Below are positions 36,610 to 50,481 of a stretch of DNA of 64,000 bases, one piece after another. A program made the position numbers and the translations under genes. Under the pieces are notes generated by a model that was given only the letters and a program-made list of their open reading frames with translations, made no database searches and was not told the DNA's origin. The stretch's first letter is position 1. Each line of letters starts with the position of its first letter. Origin of the DNA: Utricularia gibba (lineage: Eukaryota; Streptophyta; Magnoliopsida; Lamiales; Lentibulariaceae); contig NEEC01000092.1 of the NCBI GenBank assembly GCA_002189035.1, positions 23,036 through 87,035 of the forward strand. The letters run 5' to 3'.

Positions 36610-38166
36610 AATGCGGTTGAGAAAACCATTTTGGGTGCTCATGACATCCTAACTTCAATAAATGCATTACGATTATCGTCGAGTAGGACCTGATGTGGCA
36701 AAGGAGTCTGACCGAACCTTGGGTCTGAACGAAGTTCCCAACGACATCACCGCCGAAAAACGACAAGCTTTTCCTTGAGAAACCATGTAGGCAGCCTATT
36801 AAAACCAACGTTAGTAAATGCATCACGTTTTTTGCGGAGCTACAAATGAGTATGGGACCGAGCCCGACTCGACCTTTGCCGATACCGTGCCCCACTAGAG
36901 CGCCTCCTCAAATACAAAGCATGCGATTGAGAAAACCATTTTGGGTGCTCATGAATCCTAACTTCAATAACTGCATCACGATTTTCGTCGAGTAGGACCA
37001 GATTTGGCAAAGGAGACAGACCGAACCTGGGTCAGAACGAAGTTCACAACGACATCACTCGCCCAAAAACGACAAGCTTTTCCTTGAGAAAACCATTGAG
37101 GCGGCCTATTAAACCAACCGTTAATAAATGCATCAAGTTTTTTGCCGAGCTACAAATGACTATGGGCCCGAGCTCGACTCGACCTCCTGCTCGATACCGT
37201 TGCCCCACGAGAGTGCCTTATCAAATATAAAGCATGCGGTTGAGAAAACCATTTTGGGTGCTCATGATATCCTAACTTCAATAACTGCATCACGATTTTC
37301 GTCGAGTAGGACCCGATGTGGCAAAGGAGTCAGACAGAACCTTGGGTCCGAACGAAGTTCACAACGACATCACTCGCCCAAAAACGACAAGCTTTTCCTT
37401 GAGAAACCATTGAGGCGGCCTATTAAAACCAACCGTTAATAAATGCATCAAGTTTTTTGCCGAGCTACAAATGACTATGGGCCCGAGCTCGACTCGACCT
37501 CCTGCTCGATACCGTTGCCCCACGAGAGTGCCTTATCAAATATAAAGCATGCGGTTGAGAAAACCATTTTGGGTGCTCATGATATCCTAACTTCAATAAC
37601 TGCATCACGATTTTCGTCGAGTAGGACCCGATGTGGCAAAGGAGTCAGACAGAACCTTGGGTCCGAACGAAGTTCACAACGACATCACCGCCAAAAACGA
37701 CAAGCTTTTCCTTGAGAAAACCATTGAGGCGGCCTATTAAAACCAACGTTAATAAATGCATCAAGTTTTTTGCCGAGCTACAAATGACTATGGCCCGAGC
37801 TCGACTCGACCTCCTGCTCGATACCGTTGCCCCACGAGAGTGCCTTATCAAATATAAAGCATGCGGTTGAGAAAACCATTTTGGGTGCTCATGAATCCTA
37901 ACTTCAATAACTGCATCACGATTTTCGTCGAGTAGGACCGATGTGGCAAAGGAGTCAGACAGAACCTTGGGTCCGAACGAAGTTCACAACGACATCACAA
38001 AAAACGACAAGCTTTTCCTTGAGAAACCATTGAGGCGGCCTATTAAAACCAACCGTTAATAAATGCATCAAGTTTTTTGCCGAGCTACAAATGACTATGG
38101 GCCCGAGCTCGACTCGACCTCCTGCTCGATACCGTTGCCCACGAGAGTGCCTTATCAAATATAAAG
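36610..38166 (+). repeat. Domain 5 unit 3: a-b-c-c-c (1557 bp)
   Basis: Monomers start at 36610, 36920, 37233, 37548 and 37860. The a copy begins GAATGCGGTTGAG, a mix of the usual a start (AATGCGATTG) and c start (CATGCGGTTG). The last c copy is short (307 bp) because GACATCACAAAAAACGAC lacks the CCGCCC segment. Confidence 0.84.
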
Positions 38167-39721
38167 AATGCGATTGAGAAAACCATTTTGGGTGCTCATG
38201 ACATCCTAACTTCAATAAATGCATTACGATTTCGTCGAGTAGGACCTGATGTGGCAAAGGAGTCTGACCGAACCTTGGGTCTGAACGAAGTTCCCAACGA
38301 CATCACCCGCCGAAAAACGACAAGCTTTTCCTTGAGAAACCATGTAGGCAGCCTATTAAAACCAACGTTAGTAAATGCATCACGTTTTTTGCGGAGCTAC
38401 AAATGAGTATGGGACCGAGCCCGACTCGACCTTTTGCCCGATACCGTGCCCCAAGCGCCTCCTCAAATATAAAGCATGCGATTGAGAAAACCATTTTGGG
38501 TGCTCATGAAATCCTAACTTCAATAACTGCATCACGATTTTCGTCGAGTAGGACCAGATTTGGCAAAGGAGACAGACCGAACCATGGGTCAGAACGAAGT
38601 TCACAACGACATCACCGCCCAAAACGACAAGCTTTTCCTTGAGAAACCATTGAGGCGGCCTATTAAAACCAACGTTAATAAATGCATCACGTTTTTTGCG
38701 GAGCTACAAATGACTATGGGACCGAGCTCGACTCGACCTTTGCCCGATACCGTGCCCCACTAGAGCGCCTCCTCAAATATAAAGCATGCGATTGAGAAAA
38801 CCATTTTGGGTGCTCATGAATCCTAACTTCAATAACTGCATCACGATTTTCGTCGAGTAGGACCAGATTTGGCAAAGGAGTCAGACCGAACCTTGGGTCA
38901 GAACGAAGTTCCAACGACATCACCGCCCAAAAACGACAAGCTTTTCCTTGAGAAAACCATTGAGGCGGCCTATTAAAACCAACCGTTAATAAATGCATCA
39001 AGTTTTTTGCCGAGCTACAAATGACTATGGGCCCGAGCTCGACTCGACTCCTGCTCGATACCGTTGCCCCACGAGAGTGCCTTATCAAATATAAAGCATG
39101 CGGTTGAGAAAACCATTTTGGGTGCTCATGATATCCTAACTTCAATAACTGCATCACGATTTTCGTCGAGTAGGACCCGATGTGGCAAAGGAGTCAGACA
39201 GAACCTTGGGTCCGAACGAAGTTCACAACGACATCACGCCCAAAAACGACAAGCTTTTCCTTGAGAAAACCATTGAGGCGGCCTATTAAAACCAACCGTT
39301 AATAAATGCATCAAGTTTTTTGCCGAGCTACAAATGACTATGGGCCGAGCTCGACTCGACCTCCTGCTCGATACCGTTGCCCCACGAGAGTGCCTTATCA
39401 AATATAAAGCATGCGGTTGAGAAAACCATTTTGGGTGCTCATGATATCCTAACTTCAATAACTGCATCACGATTTTCGTCGAGTAGGACCCGATGTGGCA
39501 AAGGAGTCAGACAGAACCTTGGGTCCGAACGAAGTTCCCAACGACATCACCCGCCCAAAAACGACAAGCTTTTCCTTGAGAAACCATGTAGGCAGCCTAT
39601 TAAAACCAACGTTAATAAATGCATCAATTTTTTTGCCGAGCTACAAATGACTATGGGCCCGAGCTCGACTCGACCTCCTTCGATACCGTTGCCCCACGAG
39701 AGTGCCTTATCAAATATAAAG
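38167..39721 (+). repeat. Domain 5 unit 4: a-b-b-c-c (1555 bp)
   Basis: Monomers start at 38167, 38475, 38785, 39097 and 39410. The second b-like copy (38785) has CCAGATTTGG with GTCAGACCG and CCTTGGGTCAG. The b copy at 38475 has a d1-type or a-type 3' half (GCATCACG, GGGACCGAGCTC, ACTAGAGCGCC), which is unusual for b. The copy at 39410 has TTCCCAACG, CATGTAGGCAGCC and CAATTTTTTTGCC and so is d-like in its 3' half. Confidence 0.78.
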
Positions 39722-41587
39722 CATGCGGTTGAGAAAACCATTTTGGGTGCTCATGACATCCTAACTTCAATAAATGCATTACGATTATCGTCGAGTAGGA
39801 CCTGATGTGGCAAAGGAGTCTGACCGAACCTTGGGTCTGAACGAAGTTCCCAACGACATCACCCGCCGAAAAACGACAAGCTTTTCCTTGAGAAACCATG
39901 TAGGCAGCCTATTAAAACCCAACGTTAATAAATGCATCACGTTTTTTGCGGAGCTACAAATGAGTATGGGACCGAGCCCGACTCGACCTTTTGCCGATAC
40001 CGTGCCCCACTAGAGCGCCTCCTCAAATATAAAGCATGCGATTGAGAAAACCATTTTGGGTGCTCATGAAATCCTAACTTCAATAACTGCATCACGATTT
40101 TCGTCGAGTAGGACCAGATTTGGCAAAGGAGACAGACCGAACCATGGGTCAGAACGAAGTTCACAACGACATCACTCGCCCAAAAACGACAAGCTTTTCC
40201 TTGAGAAAACCATTGAGGCGGCCTATTAAAACCAACCGTTAATAAATGCATCAAGTTTTTTGCCGAGCTACAAATGACTATGGGCCCGAGCTCGACTCGA
40301 CCTCCTGCTCGATACCGTTGCCCCACGAGAGCGCCTTATCAAATATAAAGCATGCGGTTGAGAAAACCATTTTGGGTGCTCATGAATCCTAACTTCAATA
40401 ACTGCATCACGATTTCGTCGAGTAGGACCGATGTGGCAAAGGAGTCAGACCGAACCTTGGGTCTGAACGAAGTTCCCAACGACATCACCCGCCGAAAAAC
40501 GACAAGCTTTTCCTTGAGAAACCATGTAGGCAGCCTATTAAAACCAACGTTAAAATGCATCACGTTTTTTGCGGAGCTACAAATGACTATGGGCCGAGCC
40601 CGACTCGACCTTTTGCCGATACCGTGCCCCACTAGAGCGCCTCCTCAAATACAAAGCATGCGATTGAGAAAACCATTTTGGGTGCTCATGATCCTAACTT
40701 CAATAACTGCATCACGATTTTCGTCGAGTAGGACCAATTTGGCAAAGGAGTCAGACCGAACCTTGGGTCAGAACGAAGTTCACAACGACATCACTCGCCC
40801 AAAAACGACAAGCTTTTCCTTGAGAAAACCATTGAGGCGCCTATTAAAACCAACCGTTAATAAATGCATCAAGTTTTTTGCCGAGCTACAAATGACTATG
40901 GGCCCGAGCTCGACTCGACCTCCTGCTCGATACCGTTGCCCCACGAGAGTGCCTTATCAAATATAAAGCATGCGGTTGAGAAAACCATTTTGGGTGCTCA
41001 TGAATCCTAACTTCAATAACTGCATCACGATTTTCGTCGAGTAGGACCCGATGTGGCAAAGGAGTCAGACAGAACCTTGGGTCCGAACGAAGTTCAAACG
41101 ACATCACCGCCCAAAAACGACAAGCTTTTCCTTGAGAAACCATTGAGGCGGCCTATTAAAACCAACGTAATAAATGCATCAAGTTTTTTTGCCGAGCTAC
41201 AAATGACTATGGGCCGAGCTCGACTCGACCTCCTGCTCGATACCGTTGCCCCACGAGAGCGCCTTATCAAATATAAAGCATGCGGTTGAGAAAACCATTT
41301 TGGGTGCTCATGATATCCTAACTTCAATAACTGCATCACGATTTTCGTCGAGTAGGACCGATGTGGCAAAGGAGTCAGACGAACCTTGGTCCGAACGAAG
41401 TTCCCAACGACATCACCCGCCCAAAAACGACAAGCTTTTCCTTGAGAAACTATGTAGGCGCCTATTAAAACCAACGTTAATAAATGCATCAATTTTTTTG
41501 CCGAGCTACAAATGACTATGGGCCCGAGCTCGACTCGACCCCTGCTCGATACCGTTGCCCCACGAGAGTGCCTTATCAAATATAAAG
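39722..41587 (+). repeat. Domain 6 unit 1: a-b-a-b-c-d (1866 bp)
   Basis: Monomers start at 39722 (a), 40035 (b), 40351 (a-like with AACTGCATC and CCGCCGAAAAA), 40657 (b-like, CCAATTTGG), 40969 (c) and 41279 (d-like). The second a-b dyad resembles the a-b dimers of domain 1 (CGATTTCG, CCGATG, GGGCCGAGCCC) more than the first dyad does. Confidence 0.77.
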
Positions 41588-43459
41588 CATGCGATTGAGA
41601 AAACCATTTTGGGTGCTCATGACATCCTAACTTCAATAAATGCATTACGATTATCGTCGAGTAGGACCTGATGTGGCAAAGGAGTCTGACCGAACCTTGG
41701 GTCTGAACGAAGTTCCCAACGACATCACCCGCCGAAAAACGACAAGCTTTTCCTTGAGAAACCATGTAGGCAGCCTATTAAAACCCAACGTTAGTAAATG
41801 CATCACGTTTTTTGCGGAGCTACAAATGAGTATGGGACCGAGCCCGACTCGACCTTTTGCCCGATACCGTGCCCCACTAGAGCGCCTCCTCAAATACAAA
41901 GCATGCGATTGAGAAAACCATTTTGGGTGCTCATGAAATCCTAACTTCAATAACTGCATCACGATTTTCGTCGAGTAGGACCAGATTTGGCAAAGGAGAC
42001 AGACCGAACCATGGGTCAGAACGAAGTTCACAACGACATCACTCGCCCAAAAACGACAAGCTTTTCCTTGAGAAAACCATTGAGGCGGCCTATTAAAACC
42101 AACCGTTAATAAATGCATCAAGTTTTTTGCCGAGCTACAAATGACTATGGGCCCGAGCTCGACTCGACCTCCTGCTCGATACCGTTGCCCCACGAGAGTG
42201 CCTTATCAAATATAAAGCATGCGGTTGAGAAAACCATTTTGGGTGCTCATGATATCCTAACTTCAATAACTGCATCACGATTTTCGTCGAGTAGGACCCG
42301 ATGTGGCAAAGGAGTCAGACAGAACCTTGGGTCGAACGAAGTTCACAACGACATCACTCGCCCAAAACGACAAGCTTTTCCTTGAGAAACCATTGAGGCC
42401 TATTAAACCAACGTTAATAAATGCATCAAGTTTTTTGCCGAGCTACAAATGACTATGGGCCGAGCTCGACTCGACCTCCTGCTCGATACCGTTGCCCCAC
42501 GAGAGTGCCTTATCAAATATAAAGCATGCGGTTGAGAAAACCATTTTGGGTGCTCATGATATCCTAACTTCAATAACTGCATCACGATTTTCGTCGAGTA
42601 GGACCCGATGTGGCAAAGGAGTCAGACAAACCTTGGGTCCGAACGAAGTTCCAACGACATCACCGCCCAAAAACGACATGCTTTTCCTTGAGAAACTATG
42701 TAGGCAGCCTAATAAACCGAACGTTAATAAATGCATCAATTTTTTTGCCGAGCTACAAATGACTATGGGCCCGAGCTCGACTCGACCTCCTGCTCGATAC
42801 CGTTGCCCCACGAGAGTGCCTTATCAAATATAAAGCATGCGGTTGAGAAAACCATTTTGGGTGCTCATGATATCCTAACTTCAATAACTTCATCACGATT
42901 TTCGTCGAGTAGGACCCGATGTGGCAAAGGAGTCAGACAGAACCTTGGGTCCGAACGAAGTTCCCAACGACATCACCGCCCAAAAACGACATGCTTTTCC
43001 TTGAGAAAACTATGTAGGCAGCCTAATTAAAGCCGAACGTTAAATGCATCAATTTTTTGCCGAGCTACAAATGACTATGGGCCCGAGCTCGACTCGACCT
43101 CCTGCTCGATACCGTTGCCCCACGAGAGTGCCTTATCAAATATAAAGCATGCGGTTGAGAAAACCATTTTGGGTGCTCATGATATCCTAACTTCAATAAC
43201 TGCATCACGATTTTCGTCGAGTAGGACCCGATGTGGCAAAGGAGTCAGACAGAACCTTGGGTCCGAACGAAGTTCACAACGACATCACCGCCCAAAAACG
43301 ACAAGCTTTTCCTTGAGAAACCATTGAGGCGCCTATTAAAACCAACGTTAATAAATGCATCAAGTTTTTTGCCGAGCTACAAATGACTATGGGCCCGAGC
43401 TCGACTCGACCTCCTGCTCGATACCGTTGCCCCACGAGAGTGCCTTATCAAATATAAAG
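41588..43459 (+). repeat. Domain 6 unit 2: a-b-c-d-d-c (1872 bp)
   Basis: Monomers start at 41588 (a), 41902 (b, 316 bp), 42218 (c), 42525 (d), 42836 (d with AACTTCATC) and 43148 (c). Both d copies have ACATGCTTTTCC in place of ACAAGCTTTTCC. The closing c copy is always the one followed by an a monomer with GAATGCGATTG. This is a good type copy of the 6-monomer unit. Confidence 0.88.
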
Positions 43460-45012
43460 AATGCGATTGAGAAAACCATTTTGGGTGCTCATGACATCCT
43501 AACTTCAATAAATGCATTACGATTATCGTCGAGTAGGACCTGATGTGGCAAAGGAGTCTGACCGAACCTTGGGTCTGAACGAAGTTCCCAACGACATCAC
43601 CCGCCGAAAAACGACAAGCTTTTCCTTGAGAAACCATGTAGGCAGCCTATTAAAACCCAACGTTATAAATGCATCACGTTTTTTGCGAGCTACAAATGAG
43701 TATGGGACCGAGCCCGACTCGACCTTTTGCCCGATACGCCCCCACTAGAGCGCCTCCTCAAATACAAAGCATCGATTGAGAAAACCATTTTGGTGCTCAT
43801 GAATCCTAACTTCAATAACTGCATCACGATTTTCGTCGAGTAGGACCAGATTGGCAAAGGAGTCAGACCGAACCATGGGTCAGAACGAAGTTCACAACGA
43901 CATCACTCGCCCAAAAACGACAAGCTTTTCCTTGAGAAAACCATTGAGGGGCCTATTAAAACCAACCGTTAATAAATGCATCAAGTTTTTTGCCGAGCTA
44001 CAAATGACTATGGGCCCGAGCTCGACTCGACCTCCTGCTCGATACCGTTGCCCCACGAGAGTGCCTTATCAAATATATAAAGCATGCGGTTGAGAAAACC
44101 ATTTTGGGTGCTCATGAATCCTAACTTCAATAACTGCATTACGATTTCGTCGAGTAGGACCGATGTGGCAAAGGAGTCAGACCGAACCTTGGGTCGAACG
44201 AAGTTCCAACGACATCACCCGCCCAAAAACGACAAGCTTTTCCTTGAGAAAACCATGTAGGCAGCCTATTAAAACCAACGTTAATAAATGCATCAATTTT
44301 TTTGCCGAGCTACAAATGACTATGGGCCCGAGCTCGACTCGACCTCCTGCTCGATACCGTTGCCCCACGAGAGTGCCTTATCAAATATAAAGCATGCGGT
44401 TGAGAAAACCATTTTGGGTGCTCATGATATCCTAACTTCAATAACTGCATCACGATTTTCGTCGAGTAGGACCCGATGTGGCAAAGGAGTCAGACAGAAC
44501 CTTGGGTCCGAACGAAGTTCCCAACGACATCACCCGCCCAAAAACGACAGCTTTTCCTTGAGAAACCATGTAGGCAGCCTAATAAACCAACGTTAATAAA
44601 TGCATCAATTTTTTGCCGAGCTACAAATGACTATGGGCCCGAGCTCGACTCGACCTCCTGCTCGATACCGTTGCCCCACGAGAGCGCCTATCAAATATAA
44701 AGCATGCGGTTGAAAACCATTTTGGGTGCTCATGATATCCTAACTTCAATAAATGCATCACGATTTCGTCGAGTAGGACCGATGTGGCAAAGGAGTCAGA
44801 CCGAACCTTGGGTCGAACGAAGTTCCCAACGACATCACCCGCCCAAAAACGACAAGCTTTTCCTTGAGAAACCATGTAGGCGGCCTATTAAAACCAACCG
44901 TTAATAAATGCATCAAGTTTTTTGCCGAGCTACAAATGACTATGGGCCCGAGCTCGACTCGACCTCCTGCTCGATACCGTTGCCCCACGAGAGTGCCTTA
45001 TCAAATATAAAG
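43460..45012 (+). repeat. Domain 6 unit 3: five monomers (1553 bp)
   Basis: Monomers start at 43460 (a), 43770 (b, beginning CATCGATTGAG), 44083, 44393 and 44703. The three after b are c/d blends. The copy at 44083 follows a small AT gain (AAATATATAAAG) and has AACTGCATTACG. One monomer is missing relative to the 6-monomer unit. Confidence 0.76.
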
Positions 45013-46884
45013 CATGCGGTTGAGAAAACCATTTTGGGTGCTCATGACATCCTAACTTCAATAAATGCATTACGATTATCGTCGAGTAGGACCTGATGTG
45101 GCAAAGGAGTCTGACCGAACCTTGGGTCTGAACGAAGTTCCCAACGACATCACCCGCCAAAAACGACAAGCTTTTCCTTGAGAAACCATGTAGGCAGCCT
45201 ATTAAAACCCAACGTTAGTAAATGCATCACGTTTTTTGCCGAGCTACAAATGAGTATGGGACCGAGCCCGACTCGACCTTTGCCCGATACCGTGCCCCAC
45301 TAGAGCGCCTCCTCAAATACAAAGCATGCGATTGAGAAAACCATTTTGGGTGCTCATGAAATCCTAACTTCAATAACTGCATCACGATTTTCGTCGAGTA
45401 GGACCAGATTTGGCAAAGGAGTCAGACCGAACCATGGGTCAGAACGAAGTTCACAACGACATCACTCGCCCAAAAACGACAAGCTTTTCCTTGAGAAAAC
45501 CATTGAGGCGGCCTATTAAAAACCAACCGTTAATAAATGCATCAAGTTTTTTGCCGAGCTACAAATGACTATGGGCCGAGCTCGACTCGACCTCCTGCTC
45601 GATACCGTTGCCCCACGAGAGCCTTATCAAATAAAAGCATGCGGTTGAGAAAACCATTTTGGGTGCTCATGATATCCTAACTTCAATAACTGCATCACGA
45701 TTTTCGTCGAGTAGGACCGATGTGGCAAAGGAGTCAGACAGAACCTTGGGTCCGAACGAAGTTCACAACGACATCACTCGCCCAAAAACGACAAGCTTTT
45801 CCTTGAGAAAACCATTAGGCGGCCTATTAAAACCAACCGTTAATAAATGCATCAAGTTTTTTGCCGAGCTACAAATGACTATGGGCCCGAGCTCGACTCG
45901 ACCTCCTGCTCGATACCGTTGCCCCACGAGAGTGCCTTATCAAATATAAAGCATGCGGTTGAGAAAACCATTTTGGGTGCTCATGATATCCTAACTTCAA
46001 TAACTTCATCACGATTTTCGTCGAGTAGGACCCGATGTGGCAAAGGAGTCAGACAGAACCTTGGGTCGAACGAAGTTCCCAACGACATCACCCGCCCAAA
46101 AACGACAAGCTTTTCCTTGAGAAACATGTAGGCAGCCTATTAAAACCAACGTTAATAAATGCATCAATTTTTTTGCCGAGCTACAAATGACTATGGGCCC
46201 GAGCTCGACTCGACCTCCTGCTCGATACCGTTGCCCCACGAGAGTGCCTTATCAAATATAAAGCATGCGTTGAGAAAACCATTTTGGGTGCTCATGAATC
46301 CTAACTTCAATAACTGCATCACGATTTTCGTCGAGTAGGACCCGATGTGGCAAAGGAGTCAGACGAACCTTGGGTCGAACGAAGTTCCAACGACATCACC
46401 CGCCCAAAAACGACAAGCTTTTCCTTGAGAAACCATGAGGCAGCCTATTAAAACCAACGTTAATAAATGCATCAATTTTTTTGCCGAGCTACAAATGACT
46501 ATGGGCCCGAGCTCGACTCGACCTCCTGCTCGATACCGTTGCCCCACGAGAGTGCCTTATCAAATATAAAGCATGCGGTTGAGAAAACCATTTTGGGTGC
46601 TCATGATATCCTAACTTCAATAACTGCATCACGATTTTCGTCGAGTAGGACCCGATGTGGCAAAGGAGTCAGACAGAACCTTGGGTCCGAACGAAGTTCA
46701 CAACGACATCACTCGCCCAAAAACGACAAGCTTTTCCTTGAGAAACCATTGAGGCGGCCTATTAAAACCAACCGTTAATAAATGCATCAAGTTTTTTGCC
46801 GAGCTACAAATGACTATGGGCCCGAGCTCGACTCGACCTCCTGCTCGATACCGTTGCCCCACGAGAGTGCCTTATCAAATAAAG
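45013..46884 (+). repeat. Domain 6 unit 4: a-b-c-d-d-c (1872 bp)
   Basis: Monomers start at 45013, 45325, 45638, 45952 (AACTTCATC), 46264 and 46572. The d copies here keep ACAAGCTTTTCC, so HindIII cuts them, unlike those of unit 2. The order matches the type copy. Confidence 0.85.
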
Positions 46885-48742
46885 CATGCGTTGAGAAAAC
46901 CATTTTGGGTGCTCATGACATTCCTAACTTCAATAAATGCATTACGATTTCGTCGAGTAGGACCGATGTGGCAAAGGAGTCTGACCGAACCTTGGGTCTG
47001 AACGAAGTTCCAACGACATCACCCGCCGAAAAACGACAAGCTTTTCCTTGAGAAACCATGTAGGCAGCCTATTAAAACCCAACGTTAGTAAATGCATCAC
47101 GTTTTTTGCGAGCTACAAATGAGTATGGGACCGAGCCGACTCGACCTTTTGCCCGATACCCCCCACTAGAGCGCCTCCTCAAATACAAAGCATGCGTTGA
47201 GAAAACCATTTTGGGTGCTCATGAAATCCTAACTTCAATAACTGCATCACGATTTTCGTCGAGTAGGACCGATTGGCAAAGGAGTCAGACGAACCTTGGG
47301 TCGAACGAAGTTCACAACGACATCACTCGCCCAAAAACGACAAGCTTTTCCTTGAGAAAACCATTGAGGCGGCCTATTAAAACCAACGTTAATAAATGCA
47401 TCAATTTTTGCCGAGCTACAAATGACTATGGGCCCGAGCTCGACTCGACCTCCTGCTCGATACCGTTGCCCCACGAGAGTGCCTTATCAAATATAAAGCA
47501 TGCGGTTGAGAAAACCATTTTGGGTGCTCATGATATCCTAACTTCAATAACTGCATCACGATTTTCGTCGAGTAGGACCCGATGTGGCAAAGGAGTCAGA
47601 CAGAACCTTGGGTCCGAACGAAGTTCACAACGACATCACTCGCCAAAAACGACAAGCTTTTCCTTGAGAAAACCATTGAGCGGCCTATTAAAACCAACGT
47701 TAATAAATGCATCAAGTTTTTTGCCGAGCTACAAATGACTATGGCCCGAGCTCGACTCGACCTCCTGCTCGATACCGTTGCCCCACGAGAGTGCCTTATC
47801 AAATATAAAGCATGCGGTTGAGAAAACCATTTTGGGTGCTCATGATATCCTAACTTCAATAACTGCATCACGATTTTCGTCGAGTAGGACCCGATGTGGC
47901 AAAGGAGTCAGACAACCTTGGGTCCGAACGAAGTTCCCAACGACATCACCCGCCCAAAAACGACAAGCTTTTCCTTGAGAAACTATTGAGGCAGCCTAAT
48001 AAACCAACGTTAATAAATGCATCAATTTTTTTGCCGAGCTACAAATGACTATGGGCCCGAGCTCGACTCGACCTCCTGCTCGATACCGTTGCCCCACGAG
48101 AGTGCCTTATCAAATATAAAGCATGCGGTTGAGAAAACCATTTTGGTGCTCATGATATCCTAACTTCAATAACTGCATCACGATTTTCGTCGAGTAGGAC
48201 CGATGTGGCAAAGGAGTCAGACAGAACCTTGGGTCCGAACGAAGTTCCAACGACATCACCCGCCCAAAAACGACAAGCTTTTCCTTGAGAAACCATGTAG
48301 GCAGCCTATTAAAGCCAACGTTAATAAATGCATCAATTTTTTGCCGAGCTACAAATGACTATGGGCCGACTCGACTCGACCTCCTGCTCGATACCGTTGC
48401 CCCACGAGAGCGCCTTATCAAATATAAAGCATGCGGTTGAGAAAACCATTTTGGGTGCTCATGATATCCTAACTTCAATAACTGCATCACGATTTTCGTC
48501 GAGTAGGACCCGATGTGGCAAAGGAGTCAGACAGAACCTTGGGTCCGAACGAAGTTCACAACGACATCACCGCCCAAAAACGACAAGCTTTTCCTTGAGA
48601 AACCCATTGAGGCGGCCTATTAAAACCAACGTTAATAAATGCATCAAGTTTTTTGCCGAGCTACAAATGACTATGGGCCGAGCTCGACTCGACCTCCTGC
48701 TCGATACCGTTGCCCCACGAGAGTGCCTTATCAAATATAAAG
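46885..48742 (+). repeat. Domain 6 unit 5: a-b-c-d-d-c (1858 bp)
   Basis: Monomers start at 46885, 47191, 47499, 47811, 48122 and 48430. The a copy begins CATGCGTTGAG and has GACATTCC. The copy at 47811 is c-like in the first half with ATTGAGCGGCC. The two middle copies lack AACTTCATC but the second (48122) has the d-type CAATTTTTTGCC tract. Confidence 0.8.
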
Positions 48743-50322
48743 AATGCGATTGAGAAAAACCATTTTGGGTGCTCATGACATCCTAACTTCAATAAATGCA
48801 TTACGATATCGTCGAGTAGGACCTGATGTGGCAAAGGAGTCTGACCGAACCTTGGGTCTGAACGAAGTTCCCAACGACATCACCCCGCCGAAAAACGACA
48901 AGCTTTTCCTTGAGAAACCATGTAGGCAGCCTATTAAAACCCAACGTTAGTAAATGCATCACGTTTTTTGCGGAGCTACAAATGAGTATGGGACCGAGCC
49001 CGACTCGACCTTTTGCCCGATACCGTGCCCCACTAGAGCGCCTCCTCAAATACAAAGCATGCGATTGAGAAAACCATTTTGGGTGCTCATGAAATCCTAA
49101 CTTCAATAACTGCATCACGATTTTCGTCGAGTAGGACCAGATTTGGCAAAGGAGACAGACCGAACCATGGGTCAGAACGAAGTTCACAACGACATCACTC
49201 GCCCAAAAACGACAAGCTTTTCCTTGAGAAAACCATTGAGGCGGCCTATTAAAACCAACCGTTAATAAATGCATCAAGTTTTTTGCCGAGCTACAAATGA
49301 CTATGGGCCCGAGCTCGACTCGACCTCCTGCTCGATACCGTTGCCCCACTAGAGCGCCTCCTCAAATATAAAGCATGCGGTTGAAAAAACCATTTTGGGT
49401 GCTCATGACATCCTAACTTCAATAAATGCATTACGATTATCGTCGAGTAGGACCTGATGTGGCAAAGGAGTCTGACCGAACCTTGGGTCTGAACGAAGTT
49501 CCCAACGACATCACCCGCCGAAAAACGACAAGCTTTTCCTTTAGAAACCATGTAGGCAGCCTATTAAAACCCAACGTTTAAATGCATCACGTTTTTTGCG
49601 GAGCTACAAATGAGTATGGACCGAGCCCGACTCGACCTTTTGCCGATACCGTGCCCCACTAGAGCGCCTCCTCAAATACAAAGCATGCGATTGAGAAAAC
49701 CATTTTGGGTGCTCATGAAATCCTAACTTCAATAACTGCATCACGATTTTCGTCGAGTAGGACCAGATTTGGCAAAGGAGACAGACCGAACCATGGGTCA
49801 GAACGAAGTTCACAACGACATCACTCGCCCAAAAACGACAAGCTTTTCCTTGAGAAAACCATTGAGCGGCCTATTAAAACCAACCGTTAATAAATGCATC
49901 AAGTTTTTTGCCGAGCTACAAATGACTATGGGCCCGAGCTCGACTCGACCTCCTGCTCGATACCGTTGCCCCACGAGAGTGCCTTATCAAATATAAAGCA
50001 TGCGGTTGAGAAAACCATTTTGGGTGCTCATGATATCCTAACTTCAATAACTGCATCACGATTTTCGTCGAGTAGGACCCGATGTGGCAAAGGAGTCAGA
50101 CAGAACCTTGGGTCCGAACGAAGTTCACAACGACATCACTCGCCCCAAAAACGACAAGCTTTTCCTTGAGAAAACCATTGAGGCGGCCTATTAAAACCAA
50201 CCGTTAATAAATGCATCAAGTTTTTTGCCGAGCTACAAATGACTATGGGCCCGAGCTCGACTCGACCTCCTGCTCGATACCGTTGCCCCACGAGAGTGCC
50301 TTATCAAATATAAAGCATGCGG

Positions 50323-50481
50323 TTGAGAAAACCATTTTGGGTGCTCATGATATCCTAACTTCAATAACTGCATCACGATTTTCGTCGAGTAGGACCCGAT
50401 GTGGCAAAGGAGTCAGACAGAACCTTGGGTCCGAACGAAGTTCACAACGACATCACTCGCCCAAAAACGACAAGCTTTTCC
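50323..50481 (+). repeat. First half-unit (~159 bp) of the monomer
   Basis: This segment starts with TTGAGAAAACCATT at 50323, which recurs exactly at 50482, 159 bp later. Further paired words keep the same offset: TGCATCA at 50369 and 50527 (158 bp), and TCGAG at 50385 against CCGAG at 50543 (158 bp). In a gap-free hand alignment, 30 of the 46 bases after the perfect 14-base start match. The remainder aligns more weakly, for example GATGTGG with GACTATGG. I read this as an ancestral unit of about 158 bp that duplicated and diverged before the 315-bp monomer was amplified. Confidence 0.8.
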